The position numbers and the translations under genes are program-made. A DNA stretch of 64,000 nt, from the NCBI GenBank assembly GCA_015178975.1, contig WHVD01000132.1, positions 164,747 through 228,746 of the forward strand, read 5' to 3'. This stretch comes from Hysterangium stoloniferum (Eukaryota > Basidiomycota > Agaricomycetes > Hysterangiales > Hysterangiaceae). Every line of letters starts with the position of its first letter. Position 1 is the stretch's first letter. The notes below the pieces were generated by a model that worked only from the letters and a program-made list of their open reading frames with translations, made no database searches and was not told where the DNA came from. Below, in pieces: positions 10,977 to 21,582 of the stretch.

Positions 10977-11498
10977 AATATGTCCAAGAGTCTTGGATTC
11001 TTTCCAGTTTGCCGTGTTCAAGGTGCATATACGGATCAGCCGTATTGAGGTTCGTCGCTGTTTCGCTTGGGATGAATTCTCCATCATTTCCAACCCAGAG
11101 GAAAGTAGGTTTCGGGTTCGGAAGGTAGTCATGACTCTTGCCATCTGCTGAGTAGCTGAATCGTATTGGTTGTCTCATAAGGCGATCGGTCGGGACAGGA
11201 ATGTTCGAATTGAGAAATATGACCGGACTCCACCAACCGTGATCTGCCTGCAACGCGCTATCAGCCTCTCCATCTGTGACTGTAGAAATGCAGAAAGAAA
11301 ACAGACATTTTTACGAGAAACATAATTCCCTGTTCTATGATTCAACTGCGCACCATACAACGGAGCAATATTTTGTTCGAACAACCAAACATGGACGATA
11401 TTTTCGGGACGCTTCTCCTGACAATGAGTCCGAAGCAACGGCGAATACTTTGCTAGTAGGGAGATAGAAGACGACTTGTCCAGGATTTTGGCAACCAC
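10977..11498 (-). CDS. minus-strand exons, unknown conserved-looking protein
   Basis: An exon at 11279-10977 (acceptor TTTCTACAG, donor GTAAGTACTG) reads through TDGEADSALQADHGWW, SPVIFLNSNIPVPTDR, DYLPNPKPTFLWVGNDGEF and HGKLERIQDSWTY. An upstream piece to 11498 (PENIVHVWLFEQNIAP) joins across a short putative intron. Composition and splice signals look protein-coding. It lies directly upstream of the RG-rich remnant on the same strand and may be the 5' part of that gene. I do not recognise the family. Confidence 0.4.
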
Positions 11499-11499
11499 A

Positions 11500-13050
11500 T
11501 GTATGTCTTAAAGATTATCACTTCAGGAGAGGGGGGAAGTTTGATTGAGTGTTCACTTCTTGGTAGACATTATATATGCTCACAATTTGCCGCCCTAAGG
11601 AACAATAAAGCCTCGTAGAGATACTCACACTAGCAATTATCTTGTGAATGTTATCAATATCGGAGAGAAGTGAGATCCAGAGTTTCACTGAATAGGTCCT
11701 ATTTATTCGCTAATAATGACCGCCAACCAAGATAAGACGAGGCACGTGTCCCTTTGCACAACTCCGATTTGTATTACAATATATATGGGAGGTATTCACA
11801 ATTAAAGGCCAACATCGCACCCCGCGGTAGGTCTATCGGGTCAGTCAACAATATTTGCCTCTGGGGGTTAATTCGACATCAGGAGACGCTGGCAAGGCGC
11901 TCCACCAAATATCCATAGCGCAGCAAAGTAAAACAATCCAAATCAATCGTAAGACGGTTAGTCGGAGACGGTCTTTTCAACACTGTGCAGTCAGGTGGGT
12001 ACTATTACAAGTTACATTTTCCCCTTTCCCAGACCCAATCCGCTTGTTGCTCCTTGCGATAAGAATTTTCCCTACCAATCGCTCGTCAATAGGGGCATCT
12101 CTATTCTCAAAAAAGTTAGAACTTTCTTTGAGCTCAGGTTCTATAGTAGCTCGCAAAAGGGTTATCACAAGACCGTCGGGTGCGATGAAACAATAGCCAT
12201 GTACATTATAATAAGTCCATTCAAATTACAGTACTTGGGGCAAATCGGTACTTCTTTGTGCCTCCTATTTTTTATTTAATTGATGTTTGTATTGTGCAAA
12301 TTCCACGTATTGAGTTCACTCATGCTTGGCATTACGACATAACAGATTACACCTCCGAGTGCAGCCAGCTACGGCTACATGTCTCGCAAGGCATATACCA
12401 TGTCTCAATATTCATATACACATATATTCTGTACCAGCGCGGCACATACCTCATTCGTTTATACCTGTACGATACCCGTGATTGTAATGTTTGGTAGTTT
12501 ACTTACAGTGTCACAGGTACTAAATATAGTCGTTTACACTCGTCTGTGTCGACTGAGAGTTAGTTGTTATACCATCTGTGTTTGGACAGAACGGCATGCC
12601 AGGTTAGCACCCTTATGTCGATTTAGGAAGACCAGAAGTGCCTGATAAGGATTAGGCAAACGTAGGCGTAAGCCAGTAGGTCATAACAATTAGTGTTCGG
12701 ACGCAGTTTCATGAGTATTTCAATCTCCGCAAGCGACTCCATGATGTCTACTTCCTGGCCAGCTCACTCATTTCATATCGCAAAACTATCCAAGCGTATT
12801 TCAGCCAATTGGACATCCCACTATGGGTTGTGTCAGGCCGCTGCGTTCCCAACCCGCCCCTTCTTAGCATTGCGTTTGTGTCTTTCTGAGATAGATTGTA
12901 AAAATATATCTGCTGATTTTAATCATATTCTTTTCCTGGTGTCGCGCCAAAAACCGCCTGGTGAAAATCCACAGCACTTCTTCACTCTCGCCTCCAAGTT
13001 TAACCAAAAGAGTAGGCTTCTCCGTGTTGAACCACCGCTGAATTCTGGCC
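11500..13050. other. intergenic region between divergent gene-like segments
   Basis: No convincing coding exon. It separates the minus-strand exons from the plus-strand HAD-kinase segment, so promoters for both directions would lie here. No specific site can be named. Confidence 0.4.
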
Positions 13051-13052
13051 AC

Positions 13053-13502
13053 TTATCTCTTTACCTACACACATCCCCACACATCCCTGATGATTCGGAC
13101 AAAGCCAATATCCCCTCGCTAGCTCACCATTTAGATGAGGAAAGCTTTACTTTTTTCCGAGAGATAATGAGAGCCCATATGGATGAGTATCTTGAAAGTC
13201 ATCATGGCGGCTACTGGACGCGTGCCGATGAAGTCTCAAAAGAATATCTGAAGCCAAGGTACGCCTGCGTGTTCGATAGCACGGTCCTAGAGGAGACCAG
13301 AATCCTTGCGAAGGAAGAGGTCAAATCATTAACGGAGAAGCCTTCAATATACGAAGAGATGGCAATATTTCAACAGTATGCTACCTACAGATATGATGGC
13401 ATAGTCCTTTCGGCTAATCTCTTTTTTATTTTGAGGTTGTGTGCTGATTATTCTTGGGGTGGGGTGGGCAATACGATCATATGGGCTTCCAATCACTGCC
13501 AG
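13053..13502 (+). CDS. possible upstream exons of the HAD-kinase gene or a separate gene
   Basis: An open stretch of coding character (IPSLAHHLDEESFTFFREI, MRAHMDEYLESHHGGYW, EDVKSL-like helical segments, YEEMAIFQQYATYRYDG) is followed by candidate splice sites: GTATGC at 13503 and TTATTTAG ending at 13558, a 56-nt intron. It runs on the same strand immediately before the HAD domain. The frame across the join does not settle whether it belongs to the same protein. No domain recognised. Confidence 0.35.
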
Positions 13503-13584
13503 GTATGCTTTGGTATTGTCGTCAGGTGTTATCTCACGCCTGCTATAGTATTATTTAGACAATGGCTTTCCTCGAACGTCACCG

Positions 13585-15767
13585 ATGCTGCCGATATCTG
13601 TGTACACCGGACTGTACCCTACATTCTATGCTGGTTTCAAAAAGAACGCATTGATTTTGCAGTCCATGGTGATCCCCCACAACGGCGACCTGCGTGTTCC
13701 CAAAGATGACAATGATTCGGCACCTTTCGATTGGGACTGGGATGAGGGACTTGACGACGACTTGGAGGATGTTCCACCTAACCAACCTGCAGTCTCGGCC
13801 TCTGACATTAAGGTTATTGCCTTTGATTTGTTGGGGACGCTTCTTGTAAGTAAACCTATTGTTGTGGAAGTGAAGGGGACTGAATGTTCTTTAGAATCGT
13901 CGGTCATCTTTAGAAAGGGGGTTGCGCATGCTCGTACCTGAAGATATAGCCAGTGATACCCTAATGGCCCATTACATTGAGTGTGAATCCCTTCGGTACT
14001 TAGCTAACAAAGCCGCTTCTTACGACGATATCGTTTACAACTCGCTGAAGGAAATGTCAGTTCGTCTTGAAATTGACGTTGACGACAAATTGTTGCAAGA
14101 CGCAACCAGAACTATCCTGAAAATCAGCTTCTATCCTGACGCCCTAGGGGTGATAAAATCCCTGCATCATCGTGGTTATGTGGTGGTTGGACTCCCGCTT
14201 CCCTTGCAGAGTGTCTACTCTCTTCCTGAATTTCCACCCGAGCTTCTGACAGATATTTCTTATCAGACGGTAGACAGTCCGGAAGACTTATTTTTGCCAA
14301 CACCCTCAGTCTTTCCTGCACTCCATCAACGGTGTCAAGTTTCCTACAGAGACATCCAGCCTGCGCAGATCCTCGTGGTCACAGCAAGCTCTTTCCGCAC
14401 CGTCGAGCCTGCAACAGCAGCAGGGTTCCCGACTGTCTTGCTCCCAACCAGTGAAGTATGTGAACCTGAAGTCGATACCTCACGGTGGGAGCCTACGATA
14501 TATTCGGATGACTTGTTAGATCTATGCAACACGTTAGAAGCATCATCATCACATATTTCTGCGGAGCCGGCCGAACTTGAGCACCCTCATAGTAGAGAAT
14601 TTCGAGTGCACACATTTTTCCAAGCTTTGTATCATCTTGGCAGCGGTAGCAGCGGTTCGTACAATTGATTTATTATTGTTTGCTCCATGCTGACGAATGC
14701 TTTTACTATTTCAGGGCAGGTCTACGCAGGATACCATGTCCTTTCTGGAAACCATGTTGCAATTAAAATGGAGACACCAGAGGACAAATCCGACGAGAAG
14801 TATACAGTCCCATATGAAGCTCAGGTATACAAAGTCTTTGGCAGTCATCCCGGGGTTCCTCGGATCAGGTGGGCCGGTCCGGATGGTAATGTACATGCCT
14901 TGATTATGGATAGGGTTGGACCGACACTGGAGCATCTCCGGAGGTTATGTCGAGGTACATTCACACACAGAACGGTCACAATGCTTGCTCTGCAAATGGT
15001 TAGTCCATTTGTCCTCTGAAGTTACAGTCATAGTGTTTGATATTATTTTTTTCTTTAGCTAGAAAGGGTCGAATTTGCCCACTCCCGTGGCATTATTATT
15101 CGTGACATCAAACCCCAAAACTTCGCCATGGGAACCAAGAGCCGTGCTCATGTTGTTCAAATATTTGATTTCGGACATTCGAAGCTTTATCTCGACCCAT
15201 CGACTGGGGACCATATCCCGTATCGTGAAGGCCTAGGGCCCATAGGCACGCCTCGTTTCTCCAGTTATAATGTGCATTTTGGCAGAGGTTTGTTGCGTCT
15301 TCTAAGTCAAGAGACGTTACATAAAGCTACTATTGGGTTTTACAGAATCTAGCCGACGCGATGACATGGAAGCAGTCGGCAATACACTGCTTTATTTTTT
15401 TCACGGGTCATTGCCTTGGCAAGGTACAAAAGCAGAACGCCCCCAAGATTATTTCCTCCTAGGCGAAATGAAAGGAGGACAGTCGTTCGACGATTTCCTT
15501 TCTCGTTCGCCTCCCGAGTTTAAAACGTATTATAATCATTGCCGCAGTCTAGGATTCGAAGATAAACCCGACTATATTTTTCTCAAAGGACTCTTCCAAA
15601 ACAGAATGGCTAAAGAAAGATGGGCAGATGATGGGCATTTCGACTGGTTTATTGGGCGGTCATTAAAGAGGGGCACGCTTCTTCTTGATGAATACAAAGC
15701 TGACATCAGATTTGTCGAAACGGATTATGGGTGGATTAGAAGGTTTGATTACTCCCCCAGTATCTAA
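13585..15767 (+). CDS. HAD-like domain fused to a casein-kinase-1-like kinase
   Basis: Five exons join in one frame: 13585-13845, 13895-14654, 14715-14998, 15059-15287, 15346-15767 (651 aa if started at 13585; the true start may be upstream). Introns are 49, 60, 60 and 58 nt, GT-AG. Residues about 75-330 look HAD-like: VIAFDLLGTLL has the motif-I aspartate at residue 81, and QILVVTASSFRTVEPATAAG resembles the motif-IV loop region. From about 340 follows a CK1-type kinase: glycine loop LGSGSSGQVYAG (split by an intron inside the loop), VAIKMETPE lysine, RDIKPQNFAMG catalytic loop (preceded by I where H is usual), DFGHSKLY, GTPRFSSYNVHFG, and RRDDMEAVGNTLLYFF before GSLPWQG. The last features are CK1 signatures. 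Predicted role: Ser/Thr phosphorylation. The HAD part may or may not be active. No stop interrupts the joined frame. Upstream exons remain uncertain. Confidence 0.8.
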
Positions 15768-15769
15768 TT

Positions 15770-16664
15770 TCACTACAGCTCCGTTTACCCACCCCCTTCC
15801 CGGCCTTGTTCTACTACCAATATGCGGTTCTCCTCACTTGCTCGAATTTCAATGCACGCCATGGTTACTGAATGGCTTGATATGGCACTCCTCAATCAAT
15901 ATAATACATCATTTAACTGTGTCTCCTGTCTGTGTATTCTTACTTCTTACTTCCCAAGCAGCAATTGGGGAATCAACTAATCAGTGAATGTACAAATGCA
16001 CTATTGTATGCTCAAATATCTTTGTGAAACTCCCTGCCATTGTCTGTACCATCCTCTAGGAGGGACCTTAAATTCTCAGGGACTGGCTGAAGTTTTGGAA
16101 GGACTATCTGTCCTTCCTTGCAACACATGTCAAATTTGGGATGTGTCTGAGAGCTACTTGACAGATGCTCATCCATTCAGTGAAAGGCTCCACAGTCTGA
16201 ATACTGTATAGTCATAGGTTCCAAGTCATGTTTCACAATCATGTCTTCTATGACTGGTTGCTGTCCAATGGTAATTGTTGAGCAGGAGGGAGACACCTTG
16301 GTTGCTCCCATTGGCTCTGTATACTCATGGAGCAACAGAAAAACTGCCTTTAAGGCCAGCCTGTCATTCCATAGTTTCTCTTCCATTCCTTACTTAGCAA
16401 AGATGAAGTAATAGCAGCAACTTTATCCTTGATGTAACTAATTGAGATAGGGATGTGGGGAATTCTAGATGAGGAATCTATATTGCTATGTCAAGTTTTG
16501 GATATGCAAGATACATTGTCCCCCATGTGGCCAGTCAATAATTAGTGTTTTAATGCAATATGGGCCATTGCAAGGCTCATTGGTCTATAATCAGTAGGAT
16601 TCCAACTCCTCTGGGAATGGTTGGGAGTGGATTAGCCCTTCCTTCACCACTATGGCTTCACATT
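15770..16664. other. downstream region without recognised gene
   Basis: The 3' flank of the kinase gene and then CpG-poor sequence. Short frames only, nothing recognised. Confidence 0.5.
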
Positions 16665-16669
16665 CAGTG

Positions 16670-17411
16670 TGTTAAGAACTGAAAACTGACTAATGATGGT
16701 AGGCCGACGGGGACCAATCGGAAGGACTTGGCTTCAGCTTATGTACTGCACCCTCACAAATGTCTGTCGGGTGTCCTTAAATTTCAGACGGGCGAAGACT
16801 AGTCCTAACAAGTACCTCTTGGTGAGTTACTGATCGGGACTGAAGGATAAGTCAAGTGTTGGGCCAAGGGGTCAGGGACCGAGAGTGGGTGAGCACACGT
16901 GAAGGCGGATAGTGGGATACTTAGTATAAGACTTCTAGAGGTGTAAGAGGGTATTCTGAGTCGATATTCTGATTGCCTAGTAACTACAACTACAGCAGGT
17001 TCATATACAAGTATTTGGCATCTAGAAACTACTAACTAGGAGAAGAGTGGAAAATGGTATTGACAAATAAGCTTGACTAGGAACAGGAAGGTTACGATTA
17101 GTTCAGAGGCCGTGAAATAACTGAGAGCGGGATTACGAGAAAAGGAAATAGTCTGAGGGTTACAAGTATATATAGACATATGTGAAACATAGAGTAGAAC
17201 AGATCATCATAATAAAAAGGGACATATCAGAGTTTAACCAGATAGTACGAGTATATTTTGATGGGGGCGTAAATGGAGTTTGATCACCACGAAAGTGTAT
17301 GTCAGCATCGGGAGTCCAACAGTTTCCAATGCAGTGACTTGAACACTAACTTGAAACATCGATAGGTGGCGATAACCTTGGGGACCATCGGGTTGCAACA
17401 CAGTTGTAACA
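16670..17411 (-). mobile_element. 742-bp gypsy solo LTR, minus orientation
   Basis: On the minus strand it runs from TGTTACAACTGTGTTGC to TTCTTAACA. The 5-bp TSD CAGTG is perfect at 16665-16669 and 17412-17416. Same family as the E1 LTRs. The shared motif lies near 16731. Confidence 0.92.
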
Positions 17412-17534
17412 CAGTGGTGGAGTGGTTGCATTCTTAATCCTTGAGCATACAGTTCCAATAAGCAATTACTCATTCCACTGTAACAAGTGAATTGACCAAA
17501 GAATCACTCCATTCTGTCATGAAAATAGAAAACC

Positions 17535-17770
17535 TCCTCTCAGACCTAAGCAGGCCTGAGCAGGTCAGTCAGATGCTCAGATTTGCCAACTGACAGATCA
17601 GGCCTGATTCCATTGAAGACTCGGACAAGGCCTGTCCAGGCTAGTCAGGTGACCTGCTTAGGCCTGAACAGGTCACGTGGACCTGAACAGGGTTAATCAG
17701 GCTTGGACAGGTCATGTCAACTAAATAAAAATAAAAAAGGGTGGAGCAGGTCAAACAACCTGACAGGACC
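17535..17770. repeat. imperfect repeat of AGGCCTGAGCAGGTC words
   Basis: More than ten overlapping variants of CAGGCCTGA, CAGGTC and GACCTG in both orientations in about 230 bp, followed by an A-rich stretch at about 17725-17745. Many words are self-complementary or near-palindromic. It may be a small non-autonomous element; the boundaries are not clear. Confidence 0.6.
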
Positions 17771-18260
17771 ACACAACTCCCTCTCTTATATTTGTCCCAG
17801 CTCTAATTAATTCTTTGATTACTAGCTCTCATTGTGGCCGATGATTAGGCACCCAAGAGATACACGGAGCAAATGAGATTTAATTAATTTACACAAAACA
17901 CGAATTGAACACACAACCAACAAATAGCTTACATACTCACGACAATACAACATTACAACTAAACTATGAGACCTTTACAAGCAAACTTCTTGCGTGGTCT
18001 AGATAACTACCAACAATTTCTCCACTTAATATAAGACAATATCAGCTTCATTCTATGGTCACTTTTGACTTATCTACCTGAGCTCTATGTATATAAATAT
18101 GATAGATAGGTAGATATGTTCCATTTTTATAGTAGCATCAGGTGGCTACTCTGGTACCTAATATTCAATTACATACCTGACTACAGACACATGTTTTAAA
18201 GAAATCAACTCCAGGAATTTGCCCCTTGCAACCAGGCATGCTTTTTGTGTGACTAGATAT
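17771..18260. other. AT-rich stretch without recognised feature
   Basis: CpG-poor, no long frame and no repeat boundary recognised. Confidence 0.5.
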
Positions 18261-18261
18261 T

Positions 18262-18410
18262 AAGAACAGAAAACTGACTGATGTCAGAAGAACAACAGGG
18301 ACTGAATGGAAGGACTTGGCTTCAGCTTATGTGCTGCACCCTCACAAGTTACCATCAGGTGTCCTTAAATTTCGGGCAGGCAAGAACTAATCCTGTCAAG
18401 TAAACCTTAT
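18262..18410 (-). mobile_element. 3'-end fragment of a gypsy LTR
   Basis: About 150 bp matches the 3' end of the E1-family LTRs in reverse orientation, including the shared motif at about 18313. The terminal TG and the rest of the LTR are missing and no TSD is visible. Confidence 0.75.
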
Positions 18411-18529
18411 GGTAGGCTACATCATACATTACAGTAGCTTAGTCATCAGTTGTATTTACTAAGGGACTTTGTCACCCCCTCACCCACATGATAACCTGTT
18501 GTCACCAGGAAAAGCCCTTGCTTCAAAGA

Positions 18530-18830
18530 TTTTTAGGATCCTCAGTAAAGGCTTATTTGATATAAACTCCGCCAATCACTCATCAGATCCTTTAACTGAT
18601 TTAAAGTCGGTTCAGGATTAACATGTGATTGGCAGGTTTAGAATCCAACGAACTTTTGGATCCTTAAAAGATCCATAATTGAGTTAACTTCAGTTAAGGA
18701 TCTAACATGTGATTGCAGGGTTTAGAATCCAATAAACTTTAGGATCCTCAAAAGATCCCTAATTAATTTTAACTCTTATAAGGATTCAATAGATGGCTAT
18801 TGGAGCACTGCTCTACTAAGGATCCTAAAA
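18530..18830. mobile_element. 300-bp MITE-like element with TTTTAGGATCC ends
   Basis: Ends are inverted: TTTTAGGATCCTCAGTAAAG on the left, complement of CTACTAAGGATCCTAAAA on the right. Inside, a unit of about 90 bp is repeated twice (ACATGTGATTG, TTTAGAATCCAA, AACTTTNGGATCCT). GGATCC palindromes recur at least six times. A TSD could not be set with certainty. Confidence 0.6.
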
Positions 18831-18869
18831 TGTTTTGGAGAGGGGGGTTATTCCGGTGTGTATATTCTT

Positions 18870-18992
18870 ACACTTTCCTGATCAAATTTCTTGTTAAGGT
18901 GTCTTAAAAGTCCATGCCTGGTGTAACTGCCCAATTTGGGCAAAGCAATGGCATCTATTCACATCACACTGCCCTGCGGAAACTGGGCACAT
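18870..18992 (+). repeat. fragment of R1-family arm sequence
   Basis: About 120 bp (from CAAATTTCTTGTTAAGG to ACTGGGCACATGGT) matches about 44120-44215 on the plus strand and about 38155-38270 in reverse. It is an isolated piece of the R1 repeat family. Confidence 0.7.
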
Positions 18993-19926
18993 GGTTCTGG
19001 TGGATAACAATGTAAACAATTTATGCAGGAGTACTAGGACTATAGCCCTGGATGGACTTGCAACTCACAGGGCATGTAGTGAGCTAGCAGAGGATATTAT
19101 GCACAATATCATTGTAGGTACAGCTGTTGGCCAAAAATGCACTCATACACCATCTTTTGACAGTCCCAGGCAAGAAGAGATAGGATCTGGAGCAGGAGCT
19201 GATGGTGAGATAAGGAAGTGTGCAAAAAAAGGTCAGTTCACTCTGCATCTTTACTACACTTTAGCTAATATTCCCACAGGGATCAGCTCAGTCCTGGCCA
19301 TTAAGATATATATTAATGAAGATGCTGATCACACAAATACCTATGCAAAACGAGCAAGGACCTTAATGATCAAGGTAAGTATATTTTAAATTCCATTAGA
19401 TAGCCTACTGATGTCTGCCCACTTGGTAGTGTCATCAACTTTCAGAGCTAACTGGGACATGTATGTTGTGACATTGGTTGCCCAGTATGTTATTCTTATG
19501 TTCATTCCATCTGAGTGATATGTCCTGTAGCTGATGCTTTTTTAAGTCCAGAAAGCCTTGGGCAAGAAGCTTTGAAATTTTTTGTTTCAGATAATCTTAA
19601 AACCAATCAAGACAATGTGAGAGATATCAAATGCTCTTGGGAGAATATTGATATGCACTTGTGATGAACAATGCTCTGGAGCATTCAAGTGGATCACAGA
19701 ACATCATGAGAGAGCAGAAAAAGCTGAACAAGAAAAGGTACGACTGCATGCAGAATGGGACAGAGTGGAATGGGAGAAGGAATGGGCACAGGCAGAAAAG
19801 GAAACTGGGAGAAGGAGTAGACAGAAGCTGTACTTGAGAGGAAGGAGCAGGTACGAATGGAGCTTTTGCATCAATTGGAGGAATTACATGCATCTATTTC
19901 AAAAAATGTTATATAAATCTATATAA
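18991..19926 (+). CDS. two unidentified plus-strand frames, one charged coiled-coil-like
   Basis: 18991-19389 encodes 132 residues including GKGQ-type segments and FTLHLYYTLANIPTG. 19648-19926 encodes a charged helix-forming stretch (ERAEKAEQEKVRLHAEW, DRVEWEKEWAQAEKE). No domain is recognised. The second could in principle be a remnant of the same type of coiled-coil gene seen near the gypsy LTRs, but no cysteine cluster follows. Confidence 0.3.
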
Positions 19927-19962
19927 TTTCTACTTTTGTTTTATATTTTCCAAAGTAAGAGT

Positions 19963-21580
19963 TCAACATCTATTCATCACTGTTATGATCTGTTCCTGGA
20001 TGTTTCCATATCTGACTTCCAACTTCCAACTTCCAACTTCCAACTACGGAACATCATAGTTACCATATCTTCCGTATTCTTCCCTTGTTCCACATTTGGT
20101 AATTTGTCTGTTGACAAGTATTCACTCATTTGTTTATTATATTTCCATTTTGGAATATTGTCTCCCCAATTCGTCTTATTGTATTCCCGTTTCAGAATAC
20201 TTCCATTTCCATCTTATTGTGGTCTTAGTTTGTAGTACAATAACAAGAAGACTTATATTAGTTTCTGCAAATTTGTACTTTACTTTAGATCTGATATCAA
20301 CTTAGTTTCTTATTCCCTCTTCCATCTTTCTGTATGCTCAATATTCGGAACTCTTTGGAACTCTGAATATCTGTATCTTCCAGTGTAAGTCTCACCTTTG
20401 AAATTAAGGACTTCTGAGCATTTGCATAGAGGTGCAGCACATAACCTGAAGCCAACGTCCTGACCCTATCTGATAGTTTCCGAATTCCCAGTGACTTTCT
20501 GATGGTTCTGGAATAAGTTCCAACATGGCACTTAACAATCACCTCCATGTATACCTTGACATATTGGATAGCATAGCACTGTGTCATATAGCTGACACTC
20601 TTGTGAATCTTAGCTGCTCCTGAATTACCAATTTCAGCTACACTTGTATTAACTGATTGTAGGAGGGATCATATTGCATAACAAAGCTGGCAGCACTTGC
20701 TTTGCTGCATTTTGTGTGATCAGCAGTGTGAAATTCATCAATTACAAACTGTGCGTTGCAAAAAAAGGATGGTTTATGAATAAGGCAGTAGGAAGCTGGT
20801 TGGCAAGCAAAATCATAGACAATAATTTTGGGAGCAATAGGCCAGTGTGTGTATATTACAGGGAAGACATCATTTAGGCCCTCAGCTGTGGGAATAATGT
20901 GGAATCCAAGACAAATCAAATGATGGCACCAGAGGACCATTAGAGCACCAATCAGGCATGCCTTTTTATATTTATTGTAATACTTTCCACATTCTGTGTC
21001 TGTCTTGTTTATCTTCTCTTCAGTTAGACCATCATCCATAATATTGGGATAGTGGGGATGAATTTGGGCTGGGGGCTTTCCATAGCAGCAATGTACCTGT
21101 GATTCACCAGTCTAGGTTTCCTAAATTAACATTGGCAGGTGGAACTTCATGACTTGAAAGATTGTTATAAACTTCAAGACTCTATGATCTTAACCATTCA
21201 ATGAGATTACAGAGTGCCTCAGGATAGGGTCCACCCTGAAATGCATTAATCACATTTCCAATTCCAGGGCACCAGAGAGGTAAATGTGCAGGGACTAATC
21301 TCTTGTCCTTGAACTCCATGAGAAGTGAAATTGAAGATAAAGGAACCAATTGTAAAACAATGTCATCAGCAGCAATATGATGACACCATGATTAAAAAAC
21401 ATTGTCACAGTATCAAATAAATATTCAGTGACTTACTTGTTTGAGCAGTTCTTGTGTGGGAACTAGAATTTTATTATCTGATAATGTTAAATAAAGTTCC
21501 AGGAATTCTGTGAGTGGGGGAACCATCTTGTGTTGCTCAGCAGTCATATTGTGGTATTGTGGTGGATATTTACTCACAAA
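19963..21580 (-). pseudogene. KDZ-family transposase remnant
   Basis: The minus strand encodes a typical KDZ (Kyakuja-Dileera-Zisupton) core: LWCHHLICLGFHIIP, AEGLNDVFPVIYTHW, KIIVYDFACQPASYC, FVIDEFHTADHTKCSKA, followed by IGNSGAAKIHKSVSYMTQ and VKVYMEV. Upstream pieces (YPPQYHNMTAEQHKMVPP; EFKDKRLVPAHLPLWCPG) extend it to about 21580. It is cut by a solo LTR at 19981-20537 and no single frame spans it. The right edge abuts R1 repeat sequence at about 21583. KDZ elements are cut-and-paste DNA transposons common in basidiomycetes. Confidence 0.85.
19981..20537 (+). mobile_element. 557-bp gypsy solo LTR inside the KDZ pseudogene
   Basis: Runs TGTTATGATCTG to GGCACTTAACA with perfect TSD ATCAC (19976-19980 and 20538-20542). 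It contains TCCAACTTCCAACT-type tandem words and, at about 20432, the conserved LTR motif in the form GCAGCACATAACCTGAAGCC. Removing it restores the KDZ frame at YMEV. Confidence 0.9.
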
Positions 21581-21582
21581 AC

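Noticed and set aside
10637..11128. Plus-strand proline-rich ORF
   Set aside because: It is the complement of the RG-rich minus-strand coding region; splice sites and the RGG pattern favour the minus strand.
12693..13050. N-terminal 120 codons of the long plus-strand ORF before the HAD-kinase gene
   Set aside because: Composition looks non-coding and no start or splice support was found; only the part after about 13053 looks like exon sequence.
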